The notes under the pieces: model-generated
The model's database searches: none
Told to the model about the DNA's origin: nothing
Seen by the model: the letters and a program-made list of their open reading frames with translations, nothing else
Origin: Pyricularia pennisetigena
Lineage: Eukaryota; Ascomycota; Sordariomycetes; Magnaporthales; Pyriculariaceae
NCBI RefSeq assembly: GCF_004337985.1
Contig: NW_021940919.1
Location: 1,647,874 to 1,711,873, forward strand
DNA length: 64,000 bases
Direction: 5' to 3'
Shown here: piece by piece, positions 35,150-48,050 of the stretch
Layout: each line of letters opens with the position of its first letter
How positions within the stretch are numbered: the stretch's first letter is position 1
Translations under genes and position numbers: made by a program

Positions 35150-37880
35150 TTTCCGGAATTTAACCGTAACAATTATTATAATTCGCAATATCGAACTTTT
35201 TTATCTTTAATCGGGGCGCCGTTACGCCGTACCAGCTTATATATAATCCAGGTTTTTAATTTACGTAATAATTATTATTATCTAGTATTTGGTCGTTTTA
35301 TTTAGGCCGTTAATTGGGGATTTTAATATTTAACAATTATATATTTTACGTTATTTAATAATCTTCCGCCCCTGGTTAATCCAATTCGGCGTCGCCTTTT
35401 TCGTCGTTCGACCCTTTTATAATCCAGGGTACGTAATTTAATTTAGTTAGGATTAAATTTAATCGCCCTTTAATTTTTGGGTTATAAATTTATAAACGTT
35501 CCTATATTGGATATTTTTGCGACCGTTAACGTTAACTAATATTTTAACCTATAATTATAATACCATTTAATTCGTTCGTTGGCGCTTATTAGGTTATTTT
35601 CCCGAATAATTGTCAATTATATTTATCGTTTTTTAAATTATTACCGTGTTTTAATTTAACCACCTTTTGTTTTGTTATTTATGCAAATAAAAGGCGTGAT
35701 TTCGCATCCCATTTTCGTATATTATTAGGCATTGAACAACAAAATAATAGCTATATTAGTTAAACCATTTAATTAACTGTAAATTTGGAATATTTTCCAG
35801 CAAATTATTTTTCGTCCATTCCCGGTTATAAAAATGGACGAATTTTTTGGCGATATTAAAGGTTGTTGGTTTGGGTAATATAAATTGGGATAGTAGGTCG
35901 TATAACTGCCGCGGGCTTGGGAAAAGGATGGTTATTGCAAAATAGGTACCCCATTTGTCCAATTGTTTAAATATATAACCTTTTTTGGAATTTGTTTTGG
36001 ATATTTTAATTGGCGGTTTTTTAGGGGGTAATGCGGGTAAAATTCCAATTTGGTGCACGTAAGCGTTATAACAATTTTTAGGTTAATTTGCTGTAAAAAG
36101 TCGATTCGTTTTCTGTATAAAATCCAATATAATTCGTCGAAAATATTTAACGTTAGCGAAAATTTACATATTTGGCGCTTTGTTTTTAATTTTTTCCTTT
36201 TTATTATCTCCTATTGCGTCCACTGGGGCGAAACGCGTGGTTCGAATATATTTAACAGGCCAGTTAATGAAAATTCCGACGCTTTTACCCGGTTATTGTT
36301 GTTTAAATTAAATTTAACGATACGTAGAAAATTAATGGGGAATAACCGCGTTTATAAATACGTTAAAAAATTTAAATGGGTAGTTTGTAAATTTTTAACG
36401 TTTTTCCGTAATATTACGGGTTATTTGGCTAATTTGGTTAATAATTTTGGTTTGGTTAGTTTATATTTAGCGATGGATTGTTACGTATCGAAATAACAGT
36501 AAAGCGTAAAAAAATATGCGGTTTTTTTACGGTTGGGCCCGCGTACGGTTCGTCCAAATTTTTACCACAGGTTTGCGGGGTCGTTTAATATTAACGCGCC
36601 GTATTGCATTATACGTTCTATATTAGGTATATTTATACCTATAACCAAGAATAAAATGGAAAATATAATACGAGCTTTAAAATCCGGTTTGGAAAATTTT
36701 GCGTAAATTTTAATTTTGTCGACTTTAGGTGTAAATACATTGTACCGGATAGTTCTATTGGTTGCGTTTCGTTTAATAAATTTCTTTAATACGAGGTTTT
36801 TTATTTGGAATTAGCGTGTTTAAATAATGCGGTTCCTGGCGTTTTTATATATAATAGTTTTAAAAATATAGGTGGCGGATAATGGTATAATATTCCCTAT
36901 TAGGAATAAGAGGCGCCGGTAATCGTTAATTAGGGTTTTGCGTTCCAAATATTTTATTATAATCGTAATTTCGGGTCGGCCGAAAAGCGTTTTAACGAGA
37001 CGTATTATTTTTTAATAATATAATTGGTCGAGGACGTAGGTTTTAATTTTTATTGTAAAAATTGCGGTGCACCCGAATATAAATACGGTTATTGGTATAA
37101 TTCCCGCACCAAACGCAGTATAAAAAACAATTCCTTAAAATCTTTCCACTGTAAAATTATATAAAATTTATTAATAGTAAATAAAGCGATACGTTGGTGG
37201 AATATAGGGTTTCGAAGGAATTTAAAAAATTGGTAATTGGTAATTTGTTCCGGGTTTAAAAAAATGTGCGTATATTTACAAACGGTTTACGGGTTCCAAA
37301 AAGGGTTCCATTAAATAAAATTAGTTTTGGTAATAAAAACCGCGCATTTATATTTACGTTTCAAATGGATTAATCGATTAATTTGGGGTTCGCGGCGGGA
37401 TAACGTTGTATATTGCGTAATTGTTTTTATTTTAATTTGTTTAATGGGATTATTTGGATTATAATAATATTATTGCGAATAACCGAAATAATTTGCAATA
37501 CTATATTTTTCCCGTACCCGGTTTTTACCAGCAAAATAATATTTCTTATATTATATCAAACCCGGTGTATATATTATATTTGGGTATTATGTGGGATTCG
37601 TGCTGGAGTATTGGGCGGTTTGTGGAGGTTTAAAAACCATATAATAGTTAAAAAAACGAATTTATATTATAGGTTTGAATTACTAAAAACTTTGGTTTTA
37701 GCGTATAATTCCGGGAAAATGCGTACGTCGGAGGAGGTATTTGCCGCCGCGTATGCGGGACTGGAACCGCGGAAAATTTCGTCGATTTGGTGGGAAAGCG
37801 AAATATATATAAGCGTTTTTCCGGATATTATATATATATATAATTTAATACGAATATACAAAAATTTGCGGAAATGATGG
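35150..37880 (-). pseudogene. RecQ-like helicase relic, telomere-linked type (module copy 1)
   Basis: On the minus strand the helicase core begins close to the N-terminus. Motif I is LLVKTGYGKN (about 37511-37545). The segment HIFLNPEQITNYQFFKFL, followed by ALFTINKFYIILQW, corresponds to the DE.H motif II with D-to-N, E-to-K and H-to-Y changes (about 37150-37260). FGRPEITI is near 36970, IIFSILFLVIGINIPNIERI near 36640 and motif VI LW-stop-KFGRTVRGPN at 36535-36575. A ~450-residue C-terminal part ends in a basic tail (about 35200-35450: KRVERRKRRRR). This pattern fits fungal RecQ helicases of the kind found near telomeres. It is inactivated by RIP stops. Confidence 0.8.
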
Positions 37881-37894
37881 TTTTTTTTAATGGG

Positions 37895-38270
37895 TGGATA
37901 TAACGTATTATATAATATATATTTTATGGGGATTGTAAAATTAGTGGTTCTGCGTTATTTATATTAAAATTTATATATAAAGGTTCCTTTCGCTTTTGCG
38001 ATTTTCCCCATATAAATTTTAACGGATTATAATCGTTATTGGTGAAATGCGAAATGGGTATCGATGGTATTTATAAGTGGATATATAATATATTAAATAA
38101 AACTCACCTTATACGGATTGTAAAATAAATACTTTTGCGATATTTGAATTAAAATTTATATGTAAAAATTCCTTTCGCTTTTGCGATTTTTTATGTATAA
38201 ATTTTAACGGATTATAATCGTTATTATTAAAATGCGAAATGGGTATCGATGGTGTTTTTGGGTTAATAAT
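37895..38270. repeat. two ~190-bp tandem repeats upstream of the RecQ relic
   Basis: Units at about 37895-38082 and 38083-38270 share CCTTTCGCTTTTGCGATTTT, ATAAATTTTAACGGATTATA and GCGAAATGGGTATCGATGG. The same doublet is in module copy 2 (51545-51935). As they lie at the 5' side of RecQ and the right end of the module, they may be promoter elements or sub-terminal transposase-binding repeats. Confidence 0.75.
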
Positions 38271-38282
38271 GGGGATACCGCC

Positions 38283-38460
38283 ATAAACGGATAAAGGGCG
38301 GGCTATATCCAATTTTTAATTGGCGTACCGGGTGCAAAAAATTTTGGATTTATAAAAAAGGCCTACCAATTCCTATTTTCAACGATATTTTATTTTTTCA
38401 ATATTGTGCATAGTTGTGGAATAATAAAGGAATTTCGGTTAAAAAAAGGCCAAAAATACC
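38283..38460 (+). repeat. S1 spacer at the module copy 1/copy 2 junction
   Basis: It starts at ATACCGCCATAAACGG and runs through GCGGGCTATATCCAATTTTT and GCGTACCGGGTGCAAAA to the E1 cassette at 38462. The same sequence ends module copy 2. Confidence 0.75.
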
Positions 38461-38461
38461 T

Positions 38462-38592
38462 AGTCTCAGTGCTCAAACTAGACCCCCCTGCTTCGCAGTG
38501 TGGACCGAGCGCTCCATATACCTTTCAGCCACATGGCTTTTCGACCAATTACATCGGTCGAAAAAATCGCGCTCGTTCTAGTCTGAGGACAA
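38462..38592 (+). mobile_element. E1 cassette (copy f), left edge of module copy 2
   Basis: AGTCTCAGTGCTCAAACTAG to CTAGTCTGAGGACAA. It separates the two tandem modules and is little changed by RIP. Confidence 0.82.
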
Positions 38593-38699
38593 TTTGTCGC
38601 ATTTCGCCGTTTATGGCGGTACTACCAACAAAACACCCAATGCTGCGATATCGCCAACCACTATTCCCCCCGACAAACAAAAAAATAAAAAATTCTTAC

Positions 38700-41600
38700 C
38701 ACTATACCATATATTTACGCATATTAACCTTTATTCGATATATTATTAAACCAAATAAAACCCGAATCCAATAATGGAAAACACATTTCCAATAATATTA
38801 ATAAATATACCCGAAAAAATATTCCCATCCGCGTAATTTGTAACCCAATATTTTACGTCCGATTTAACCCTATTACCTCCATCGATATCGCAATTACCTT
38901 CGTTTTTATCGTTATCCCAATTACCATCGCCTAATCCTATATTCGAAAATAAATGGGAATTTAAACCTTTTTTAATCGATTAAAAGCAATTACCGAGGGA
39001 ATCCGAATCCGAAACGGAAATAAACCCCGAAACCAAATTTATTCGCGATATTACCAAATTTTGGCGCAACCGTTACCGACGCACCTATTTTACGCAATTT
39101 ATCCACGGTTGGGTAATAACGGCAAATTTTTACGAAATTACCCGACTTACCCCATCGCGAATATTTTTTTTTAAAAAAACATTACGAAACCCTTAAATCC
39201 GAAAACGTTTACGCGCTAATAGGGTCGAATACCGTTTTAATAATAAATTTCCTGCGCCTATCGAGGCCGACTTTTTGCGCAGGGAATTGCAGCAATTAAT
39301 ACAATATTTACGCTTTTTTAACCGGTTCGAACCCACAAATTTCCAATTTTCGGGCATAAAAAATTGTTCCGCCAAAAACGTGAGCGATATAAATTGGTTT
39401 AAATAAATATTCGATACGTCCACCCAGGAAATCCCGTCCAAAACGCCAATATTATATAAATTTATATTTTTACTATTATTGCATTCCCGGGGCCACCGCC
39501 CGTTTTATCCATCGTTACAAATTTCGAACGTAATATACCTGGAACCAAATACTTTTTTAAAAACCATAAACCCCCCAACGTTAAAAGATTAACGCGTTAT
39601 ATTAATATTGGCGATTTTAACCCACGGATATTCCCCCCAAAAAAACAATTATTTGCTACGCGCATTCGCATTATACTTTATTAATAATGGAATTTTATAA
39701 CGTATTGTAAATACTTTATCCGGGTTTGGAATATGCTTATTTTATAAAGCTATTAAACGGTAAACCCAATAATTTATCGCCGTTACCCGAATACGTTATT
39801 AGCAATATCCATATTTATATTTAACTTTTACCGCGAACAATAATAATAATTTTTATATATATTTGTATATATATATATATTCATATATATTAATATATAA
39901 ATAAATTTAAAAAGGATCGCTCGTAACCCAATATTATTTTTCGTATATAATAATTTCAATTTTCTGGACAAGGTACAGGACTTTGGATATGGAAAACGTA
40001 ACCGAATGCAAAATTTAACATCGTATTTCCTTATATTAACGCCAGGATTTAAACGATATACGCAATCCCAGTGGCGCGCCACCGTACCTTTCCGCCAAAA
40101 ATGGTTGCAAACGCCCGCCTTTTTACAATATCCGGACACCTATTACGAAAGCGCCAAATATTATATAATATACCAAATTTGTAGTTTTTTATTCCCTAAC
40201 CGCCCACATACGCCTGGAGCAATCCCGCAATACCCTACCCTCGCACGAATTACATTAACTTCCTATTTTATCCAAACCCCCGCTATTACCGAAAACGAAA
40301 GGGAATACGTAGGAATTATCCAAATCCACGAAATCCTTTTTAAACGTTTTTTAAACCTATTACCCGACCATTTCGATTATTTCTCCGTCCTGCTTTTCGT
40401 TTATAGGGATTAAAAATAACGTTATATATCCGTACCATTAAGGGAATTTATATCGAATTATTTTAACCTTTTAACAAAAAATAATGGATATTACCCGTAC
40501 CAGCGTTTTTCCATATCGAATTTAATTTTATTAACCAATTATAATAATATTACGCCCCTATTATATCCATAAATATAATAGGGTTAGGGAAATATAACCA
40601 GTTTTAAAAAAATAAAAAGGAGTTTTACCACGCTTTACGGTTTTTACAAAATGTATTCCGGTCCCGCATTTTGTATATTATAATTGCTATTTTAATTTAA
40701 AACGGATTATTGGATAGGGATTAAGTTTTTAAAAACGTTTTGGAAAAGGTTTTTACCAATATACCACATAATATATATATTTCCGTGGTAAACCGTGTTT
40801 ACGATAATATATTCGCTGGTTATATTAACGGTTTAATAAGTATTGGATTATGGGATATAAATCCCAAAGTTAATATCGCTTTCCGCACGCAACGCCGCTA
40901 TTTGCAAATAATTAACCTTTTATGGATAATAATAAGCGCGTTCCACCAAAAAAATTACGGCGTATTGGAAATTATAATACCGCAATTGGTCCTATTTTTT
41001 TACGGTTGCAAAGTAAAAAATTATGGTTTTAAAATATTATATTTAACCTGGTTATTACGACCAAAGGTTATAAATTAACCGCTGCGCATCGGGATTTTAA
41101 AATTAGCGTTCGTAAAATATACCACGGCCTGGAGTGGATTTAAACCGGTAAATTTAATAATTAAATATATTAATAGGGGTTTCGCCATAAATATTAAAAA
41201 CAACCGCAATTTTACGCACGATTTGCGAAAAACATTTTTAAATTGTGCAACGATAGGGCCAATCGCAATTACGGTGCGCAAAACATTGGAAAACATCGCC
41301 CGTATACGTATTAATAGTAAATACTATATAATATTAAGCAACCAAAATATAATCCATTATGCGTATTTGTTATTCCAAAATGGTTGGGGAAACGAAAAAA
41401 CCGAAGTATTACCCAGTTTCGATTTCGACGGCCCTAATTTATTATACTTGGGTTTAAAAGAGTTAATGGGCGATAAATTGGAGGTATTTAATTAAAAAAT
41501 CGTACGCCCTAATAGCGTGTTATTTTAGGCGGATATTAAAAAAATAGGGGCAAATCCAAAAGAGGGATATAACCGGATAAACGGTTTAGATATTAGTGGT

Positions 41601-41990
41601 ATAATTAACACCGAAGGAAATTTGTTGGACGGAATATACGAAGAATCCGACGAAAAAAGCGTATAAAATTTAAAATAATAAAAGGCGAATTACGCAAACC
41701 AAAACGGGTAAAAGCGAGGATCGTTCCATTATAAAAAATAGTTAAATGGACGAATAACGGTGACCTTACCCGCGAATAACGGAAGCAAAATAACGTCCGC
41801 AAAACCAGTAAATGCAAATAAACAAATACCAATCGTAAACTTGGTTTAAAATAAAATACGAGGTATAACCTTTTCCAAAATCCTCCTTATAAATAACCCG
41901 TTTCCTATCCATTTTTTTTGCCAAAATAAATTATATCCTCCATCCACCGCCAATTATAAATCCAGCAAAAAAAATCCTGGTAGTAACTGT
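38700..41990 (+). pseudogene. DUF6589-like protein relic (module copy 2)
   Basis: The better of the two copies. Open pieces are 40006-40413 (135 aa: TPGFKRYTQSQWRATVPF, ENEREYVGIIQIHEILFK, ending VYRD before TAA), 40740-41078 (112 aa: FHQKNYGVLEIIIPQLVLFF, GCKVKNYGFKILYLTWLL) and 41223-41495 (90 aa: RKTFLNCATIGPIAITVRKT, FDFDGPNLLYLGLKELMG). Together they cover most of a ~700-residue protein. I assign DUF6589 by overall motif order; the family's role is unknown. The upstream third (38860-39840) is stop-rich. Confidence 0.55.
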
Positions 41991-42059
41991 TATTATAATA
42001 CCTTATTAACCACGAATAATAAATCCATTAAACCGGATCCCAATAGTGATAATTATTAC

Positions 42060-45000
42060 AATATTATATATATAAAACCCCCAATTTTATAGCACTAAAC
42101 CCCAAAAAAAAGCAAAATAAAAAAACCCAAACCGATTAAAAAAAACGAAAACGTTTGGCAGCGTTAAATGTTTTTTTAGGAATAGGTTTATTAGCGTTAC
42201 GCTTTTTTTTCCGAGCTGGGGTCGCGGTAAACGATCCAGGGACCGAATCGTCCTCTTCCTCATCCTTTTCTAAAATGGGTATGTAAGGCTTTTTTAACGA
42301 ATCGAATATAAATTTATCGTAATTAAAGCCAAAATCGATAAATAAAAAAAACAGAATAACGACCGCCAAAAGGTCGGCGTTATTGTTACCAAAAATACCT
42401 TTTTTAAACGGTTTATTGGTTTCCCGGCGTTTAATAACCTAGGAGCTAAAATCCCTTATTAGGGCCCCGATAACCCGCGCGGTCGCGGTTTCGTCGTAAA
42501 ATCCATCGCTGTTTTTTATTTATTTTATTAATTTAACCACAAACCCCTAATCCATAACGGTAAAATCGAAATAAAGCAAATATGTACAATTAATATAATT
42601 AATAAACGTATTACGGCCATTATTTTGCTCCTAATATTGGTAATTAATATAAATTGGACCCAACGTTAAAATAAAAGCTAACGTTTTTTCGACCAAATCC
42701 TGTTCGTTAAACTATTTAGGGATATTTAATACGAATATTAAAACCAGGCGAAAATAAAATTCGCCCATGCGGCGCGTTTTGTTAAAATAAAAAATATTAA
42801 AATGCTAGGGGGGTTTTACTATTTAAACGAAACAGTTAAAAGGCCAGGAAAATATAATTGCCATTACCTTATACGCCAAAAATTATTTAACAATTAAAAA
42901 TTGGATAACTTTGGGGAAACGTATACGCGTAATATATTTAAATAATATTTATTATATATTAATAACGGCCGGAATAGTAGAAAAAGGGGTACCAACTTTC
43001 CGGAATATACGATGTTTTACCCAATCGAAAAAGGCATTTCGCATTTCGAAAATACGCCAAATAACAGGTTTATTTTAACCCAACCGAATTAAACGACCAC
43101 AAATTTGCAATTGTATATTGGCGTTCCATATTAAGGGGATAATAATACCGGTGCAACAATTGGGGTGCAAATTAAAACCAGCGTTGGAAATATTAATATT
43201 TAGGATATAAACGTTAAATTTGGAGCTGGAATCGGTAAAATTGGAAACGGTTTTATTGCGTTCGGTTTGGGACAGGCTTAATCGGATAATAATTACATCG
43301 AAACTGGTTTTTTCCAAAATAAAAGCAATAAAATTAAAAAAATTAGCAGGTATATTAAAAATTGTAATAATTGTTACAAAAATGGAAAAATAACAGCCAT
43401 TATAATATTTATTATAATTTAAAAACATAAAAATTGTAACAATTGTTATAATAATTGTGGGGAAAAAAAGGATTGTAACAATTATTACCATATAACCAAT
43501 TTACGTTTAAATCCAAGGATTGGGGGTTATATCTAGGACGCGTTAACCCTTTGTTTTCCATGCAAATTTCGACCACGCGGGCAATAAATGGCGATTCGTT
43601 TAATATAAAATAAACTATTTTAACCCTGCCAGACGGAGGTAGCGTTTTAAAATTAATATAAGTTTTCGAATAAACCCAATTAAGGGGACCGTCGCCGCTA
43701 TATTAAATTAAAACGTCCACAATTACCGATCCAAAACGGGTTTTTCCTTCCTATAAACTTTTTTTAAAATTTTGTCGGACGTTACGGTGTTTGGTTTTAA
43801 AATCCACTTTTTTTAACGCCAATATTTTACCCAATTCCGCCGAATTAATATCCCGGGTATCGTCCTCGGCGTGGATTATTAACCAAAAAAGGTAATTTAT
43901 TACCAAAAATTGCAGCAGGCGGATAAAACCCATATTAAAAAAAACCGAGGTTTGGCGGTTACCAGCTGTAATATCCGTATTAATGGGAATTCCTGATGGA
44001 ACGGGACCAATATCGTCGGTATTTTCGCCCACGAATGCGGTAATAATATTTTTAAAAATTGTTTCGGTGTTCGTTATAACGTTTTCGAAACGGTGGCCAA
44101 ATTGGAGTTTTTTAGTAATAATATTATAAAGCGGAATGCGTTTACGGGGATAAATAATTATACCGTTGGGCAAAATAAACCCGGTATTTATACCCCTGCG
44201 TACCGTAAATACGCCCGTATATTTAAAAATTATTAACGATTTTTCGTTTGGTATAATGGTAGGAATTATAAGGTTTAAAATTCGAGGGTAAAATAACCAC
44301 CATTTCCAACCCATCGATTCGAATTCTTATAAAAAGGTTTTAATATTTTTATCGATATTAAAAACGACGAAATAACTATTATTTTCCCAAATATAATCGA
44401 TCGTAAATATGTTTTCCTAAAAGAAATTTTCAGGTCGGGCGAAAAAAATCGCAATTTTGTCCCAAACCAGGGCACCAAAGCCAATAATATCCCTGATTTT
44501 GTTAATAATCGGCGTGGTAATGGTTATACCCCGATTAATGCAAAGGATGAGGCGAAATGCGCGGTATATTATCGATTCGCGGTAGCGGAGGTATTGAACT
44601 TCGTTTCCAATTATACGTTGAAAAAAGGTACCGGATAGTAAATATATAACCAAACGCCGGATATTTTTGGTATTTTCGCCCGTGGAAAAATCGGCCTTCC
44701 GACCGTTTTTACGTTAACGGTTCCTAATAAAATTCTTTAATTTAAATAAATATATTAATATAACGAAATTATAATAATTATTACAAAAAATATTTATTGG
44801 ATTATTATTTTTAATGTCGGAATTATCGTCGAGGTTATCGACGTCGGGGGGGCGCTGCTAAAAATTGGAATTAATAACCTTATTTATATATTATAGGTTA
44901 AATACCTTTTCCGCGTTATAAATTTCGTCCAATTATTTAATTTTTCGGATTAAAAATGTCGAATAAAATGTAATAATAACCGTACCCGCAAATTTGGGAT

Positions 45001-48000
45001 TAGATATGCGGGCGGCGAATTTGGTTAAAGTATTGTAAGATTGCGCCTGGGTAAAAATAGCAACCGTTCGCGGGGTATCGGTAACGCATACTTCGGCTAA
45101 ATTATAGTAGTATTTAACGTCGAAAGTTGGGAAATTGGTTATTGTTTTTTTAAATATCTGCGAAATAAAGCTGGCCGGGACGAAAATTAAAATGGGAAAA
45201 TATCCGTCGGTATTTTGGATAAATTGGTCGTATTAGCAACGGATATACCATATATAAATCGCCGTAAAATAAATAATTGTTTTTCCTGTATTTATTTCGT
45301 TGGTTAATAACCAATTTTTAAAAGCTAATTGCTTTAACTTTAATAGGGTGTGGGTATTTAAACCGAAAAAAAAATTAATTTAGCAAAAACAAAAATTGTA
45401 ATAATAATTATAAAAATAGGGGTGGGATTATAATAATAATTATAAAAATAGGGGCAGGATTGTAAAAATAATTACAAAAATAGGGGCAAAATTGTAACGA
45501 TAATTACAATTATTAGGGATAATGTATATATAATTTACTAACCAATTAATAAGGTAGCCAATAGCGATTAAAAGAAGTCTTAAGTATATCCCAGTTAAAC
45601 CAAAAATATTTACCTTTGATTTTTTTATATTTAAAACCGATTTTGTTATCGGTATTTAAACCGTCGATAGGTAAAGTGTTTTAAAAAAGGCGCAATTTTT
45701 TTATAGCAACCTAAATCGCGTCCGAATTAAAAAGATAATTAATCCAGGGATAACCTTTAATTAAAATAAAAAATTGCGCATAATATGCCAAGGAAACCGT
45801 TAGGATTTTTTCGCGGGCGTCCTCGAAAATTTCCTTTTTTACGCGGTCTATATTAGCAAATCGATCGGCGATAGTGGATTGGGTTTACATAAAATTGAAA
45901 AAATTGTTTTGTTAATCGTCGCCAAAAAATTTGGGATAAAATTCGGTAATTTTTGTTTTGGGTTTGGTAAAGATGGGATAATGGAACCGCCCTTCGTTAT
46001 ATAAATTGTTAAAAATACCTTTAAATATTAACAAATTTAATGGGTGTATTTGAATTTAATTTGCACGTTTTTTTTTTCAACCGTCCGACTTTAATAAATT
46101 TAAAACGGGACCAGGTGTCGATAACGAGCATTAATATTATCCTATTATAGCAGGCGCGGTTAAAACCAAATAAATTGGCGACATCGATGGTTTGGTCGGT
46201 TCGCGAACGGGTAATTAAACGATGTTAAAATTGCATTAAATGCAAATTATTTAAGGCGATAACGTTATCGGCGATGGTTATATAATCGGCGATAATAAAT
46301 AGGGTGGAGGATTGTTCGATATTAAATTTAAAGGGGTTGCGGTAATTTCCACCAAAATCGCTAAAACTTTCCTTGTTTCCAATAACGATTTTTCCCTACC
46401 GGCGAAAAATAAAATAAAGGAAATAGTAATAAATTTTAAATTAATCGTCGATATAGTAACCGTTATATATATATGGTCCAGGGTTAACGGTTTTAAATTT
46501 TAAATCGCCGTTTTTAAAATTAAATTCGGTGGTTATTATCCGCAGGTAAGTTAATATTGTGGCGAAAATTGTGGGAATTATAACCGGTTTAAATTTGTTT
46601 GCGAATATTTTTAACCCGGGGAGGTTAATGTCGCTTTGGCGGATAAAAAGGGGGATAAAAGGTAGGCGACGCCGATTTGCCAAATTATCGAAAATGGGTT
46701 TAATACCCCTATCGTTAAATATATCCGGCACGGAGGCCAAGGTCTTTTACCAAACGGGCATTTTATTACCTTTAATTTATTTGCCGGGATTGCTTACTTT
46801 AAAATAAATTAAAAAACCGAATACGTCGGCGATTGAAAATAAATTAACTAATAATTAAAATTGTGCCCGTTATCCCAAAATATATAAAAAGGTGAAAATT
46901 AGATTATAATAGCTATTATATTATAGCAGTAATTATTTGGTATTACCGCAAAAAATTGTAACAATTATTACAATATAATAAATAGCAGGATATATTAATG
47001 CAGGAATTATAACAATTATCGCAATCCAATAAAAAGAAATATTAACCTGTTATATTAATATGTTATACCAAAATATTTGTCGTTTCGTAATTAAATACAA
47101 CCATTACCTCGTTTATATTCGACGAATTATTATTAAAATGGTATACCAAAATCTGGTTATTAACGCGTGTTTTTACTGCGGCGACGCTAGCAGCGGATTA
47201 AAGGCGTTTAAAGGTTTGGGCGATTGGGGTTTCGTTCGTATTGCGGAAAATATTATTTCCGCGACCGAACCAGGCGGGCGGGTTAATATTATTATTAATT
47301 TTAAAACAATTAATATAACCCAAATGGGGTATAATGCGAACTATTTTAATAATATTTGTGTTTTTTACCCTGCGCCAAATTGTAATAATTATCGCCGATA
47401 CGGATTAGTTTTTACCCGGTTAAAAATCCTTCCATAACGGGACGGGTAAACGATCCAAAAAATCCGTATTTTTATATAATGGGAAATAATATTCGGGTTA
47501 TACAAAGTTTATTGGTCCATTATTTGGCGTCGAATTAAATTTGGGCTACGTCCGCGATACCGAAATAAGGTTGGTTTTAGTTAACCGAACGGTAATAGTT
47601 TTATATATACGGGGTACGGGCGGCCCATTAAATAGCGCGGGTGCCGGGTTAATAATAATTTCCGGTTATAATGCAGGGGGCCGGTTTTTGGGGTCCTTTG
47701 GTGGCGGGGATAATACGTTGGTAAATGGTTTAAAAAATACCAAAGGGATTTGCAATTGGCGGTTATCCAAATCCGGGGCAGGTTCGTTATAATTATCGTC
47801 CATATTAATATTATTATCGCTTTTATTAACGGACGCGGGGGCAAATTGGTTATCGTTTTCGCCTATATAAATATCGTCGTTATTATAATCGATGGGGGCG
47901 GGGGTAAACTCGTTATCGCCGGCGTCCATATCGGTATTATTTCCATTTTTATCGACGGGGGCGGGGGTAAATTTATTATCGCCGGAATCCATATTAACAT

Positions 48001-48050
48001 TATTTTAATTATTATTATTATTATTAGGAATAGGGGGAAAAGTTAAAAAG
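42060..48050 (-). pseudogene. SNF2-family helicase relic (module copy 2)
   Basis: From N- to C-terminus: an acidic repetitive segment open at 47666-47992 (FTPAPVDKN, FTPAPIDYN and FAPASVNKS repeats, NNINMDDN); unknown middle with VPDIFNDRGIKPIFDNLANR (46441-46740); motif I TNEINTGKTII (45275-45306), where the DEMG of the family is degraded; inter-lobe pieces 43751-44314 (187 aa, HAEDDTRDINSAELGKIL); second lobe 43075-43491 with NISNAGFNLHPNCCTG and LQICGRLIRLG followed by a TAA (motifs V and VI); and a Lys/Asp-rich tail at 42136-42369 (EKDEEEDD, ARKKKRN). It spans about 6 kb without the copia insertion that cuts copy 1. Confidence 0.82.
47060..47437 (+). CDS. open frame conserved in both modules (copy 2)
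   Basis: 125 aa, the counterpart of 33365-33784. Many of the differences change amino acids (for example CGDVNNG against CGDASSG), so there is no sign of strong purifying selection. It may be chance openness in a RIPed antisense region. Confidence 0.28.
   Translation: MLYQNICRFVIKYNHYLVYIRRIIIKMVYQNLVINACFYCGDASSGLKAFKGLGDWGFVRIAENIISATEPGGRVNIIINFKTINITQMGYNANYFNNICVFYPAPNCNNYRRYGLVFTRLKILP

Larger units (their letters stand above)
16724..38460. mobile_element. helicase module copy 1 (DUF6589-like, SNF2, RecQ), split by copia C2
   Basis: The sequence 16724-23620 plus 31836-38460 aligns collinearly with 38593-52130. After removing C2 it is about 13.5 kb. Both copies begin after CGTTTATGGCGGTA followed by CCAATAAAACACCCAATGCTGCG or a near-identical version, and end at an inverted TACCGCCATAAACGG followed by the S1 spacer. 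Gene order, left to right: DUF6589-like (+), SNF2 (-), RecQ (-). It could be a large DNA transposon or a subtelomeric Y'-like unit. No transposase or tyrosine-recombinase captain domain was recognised. Confidence 0.8.

Noticed and set aside
36050..36496. 148-aa plus-strand frame
   Set aside because: It is antisense to the RecQ C-terminal region and not open in copy 2.
37413..37877. 154-aa plus-strand frame
   Set aside because: It overlaps RecQ motif I read on the minus strand. In copy 2 only 51269-51499 is open. It is an antisense shadow.
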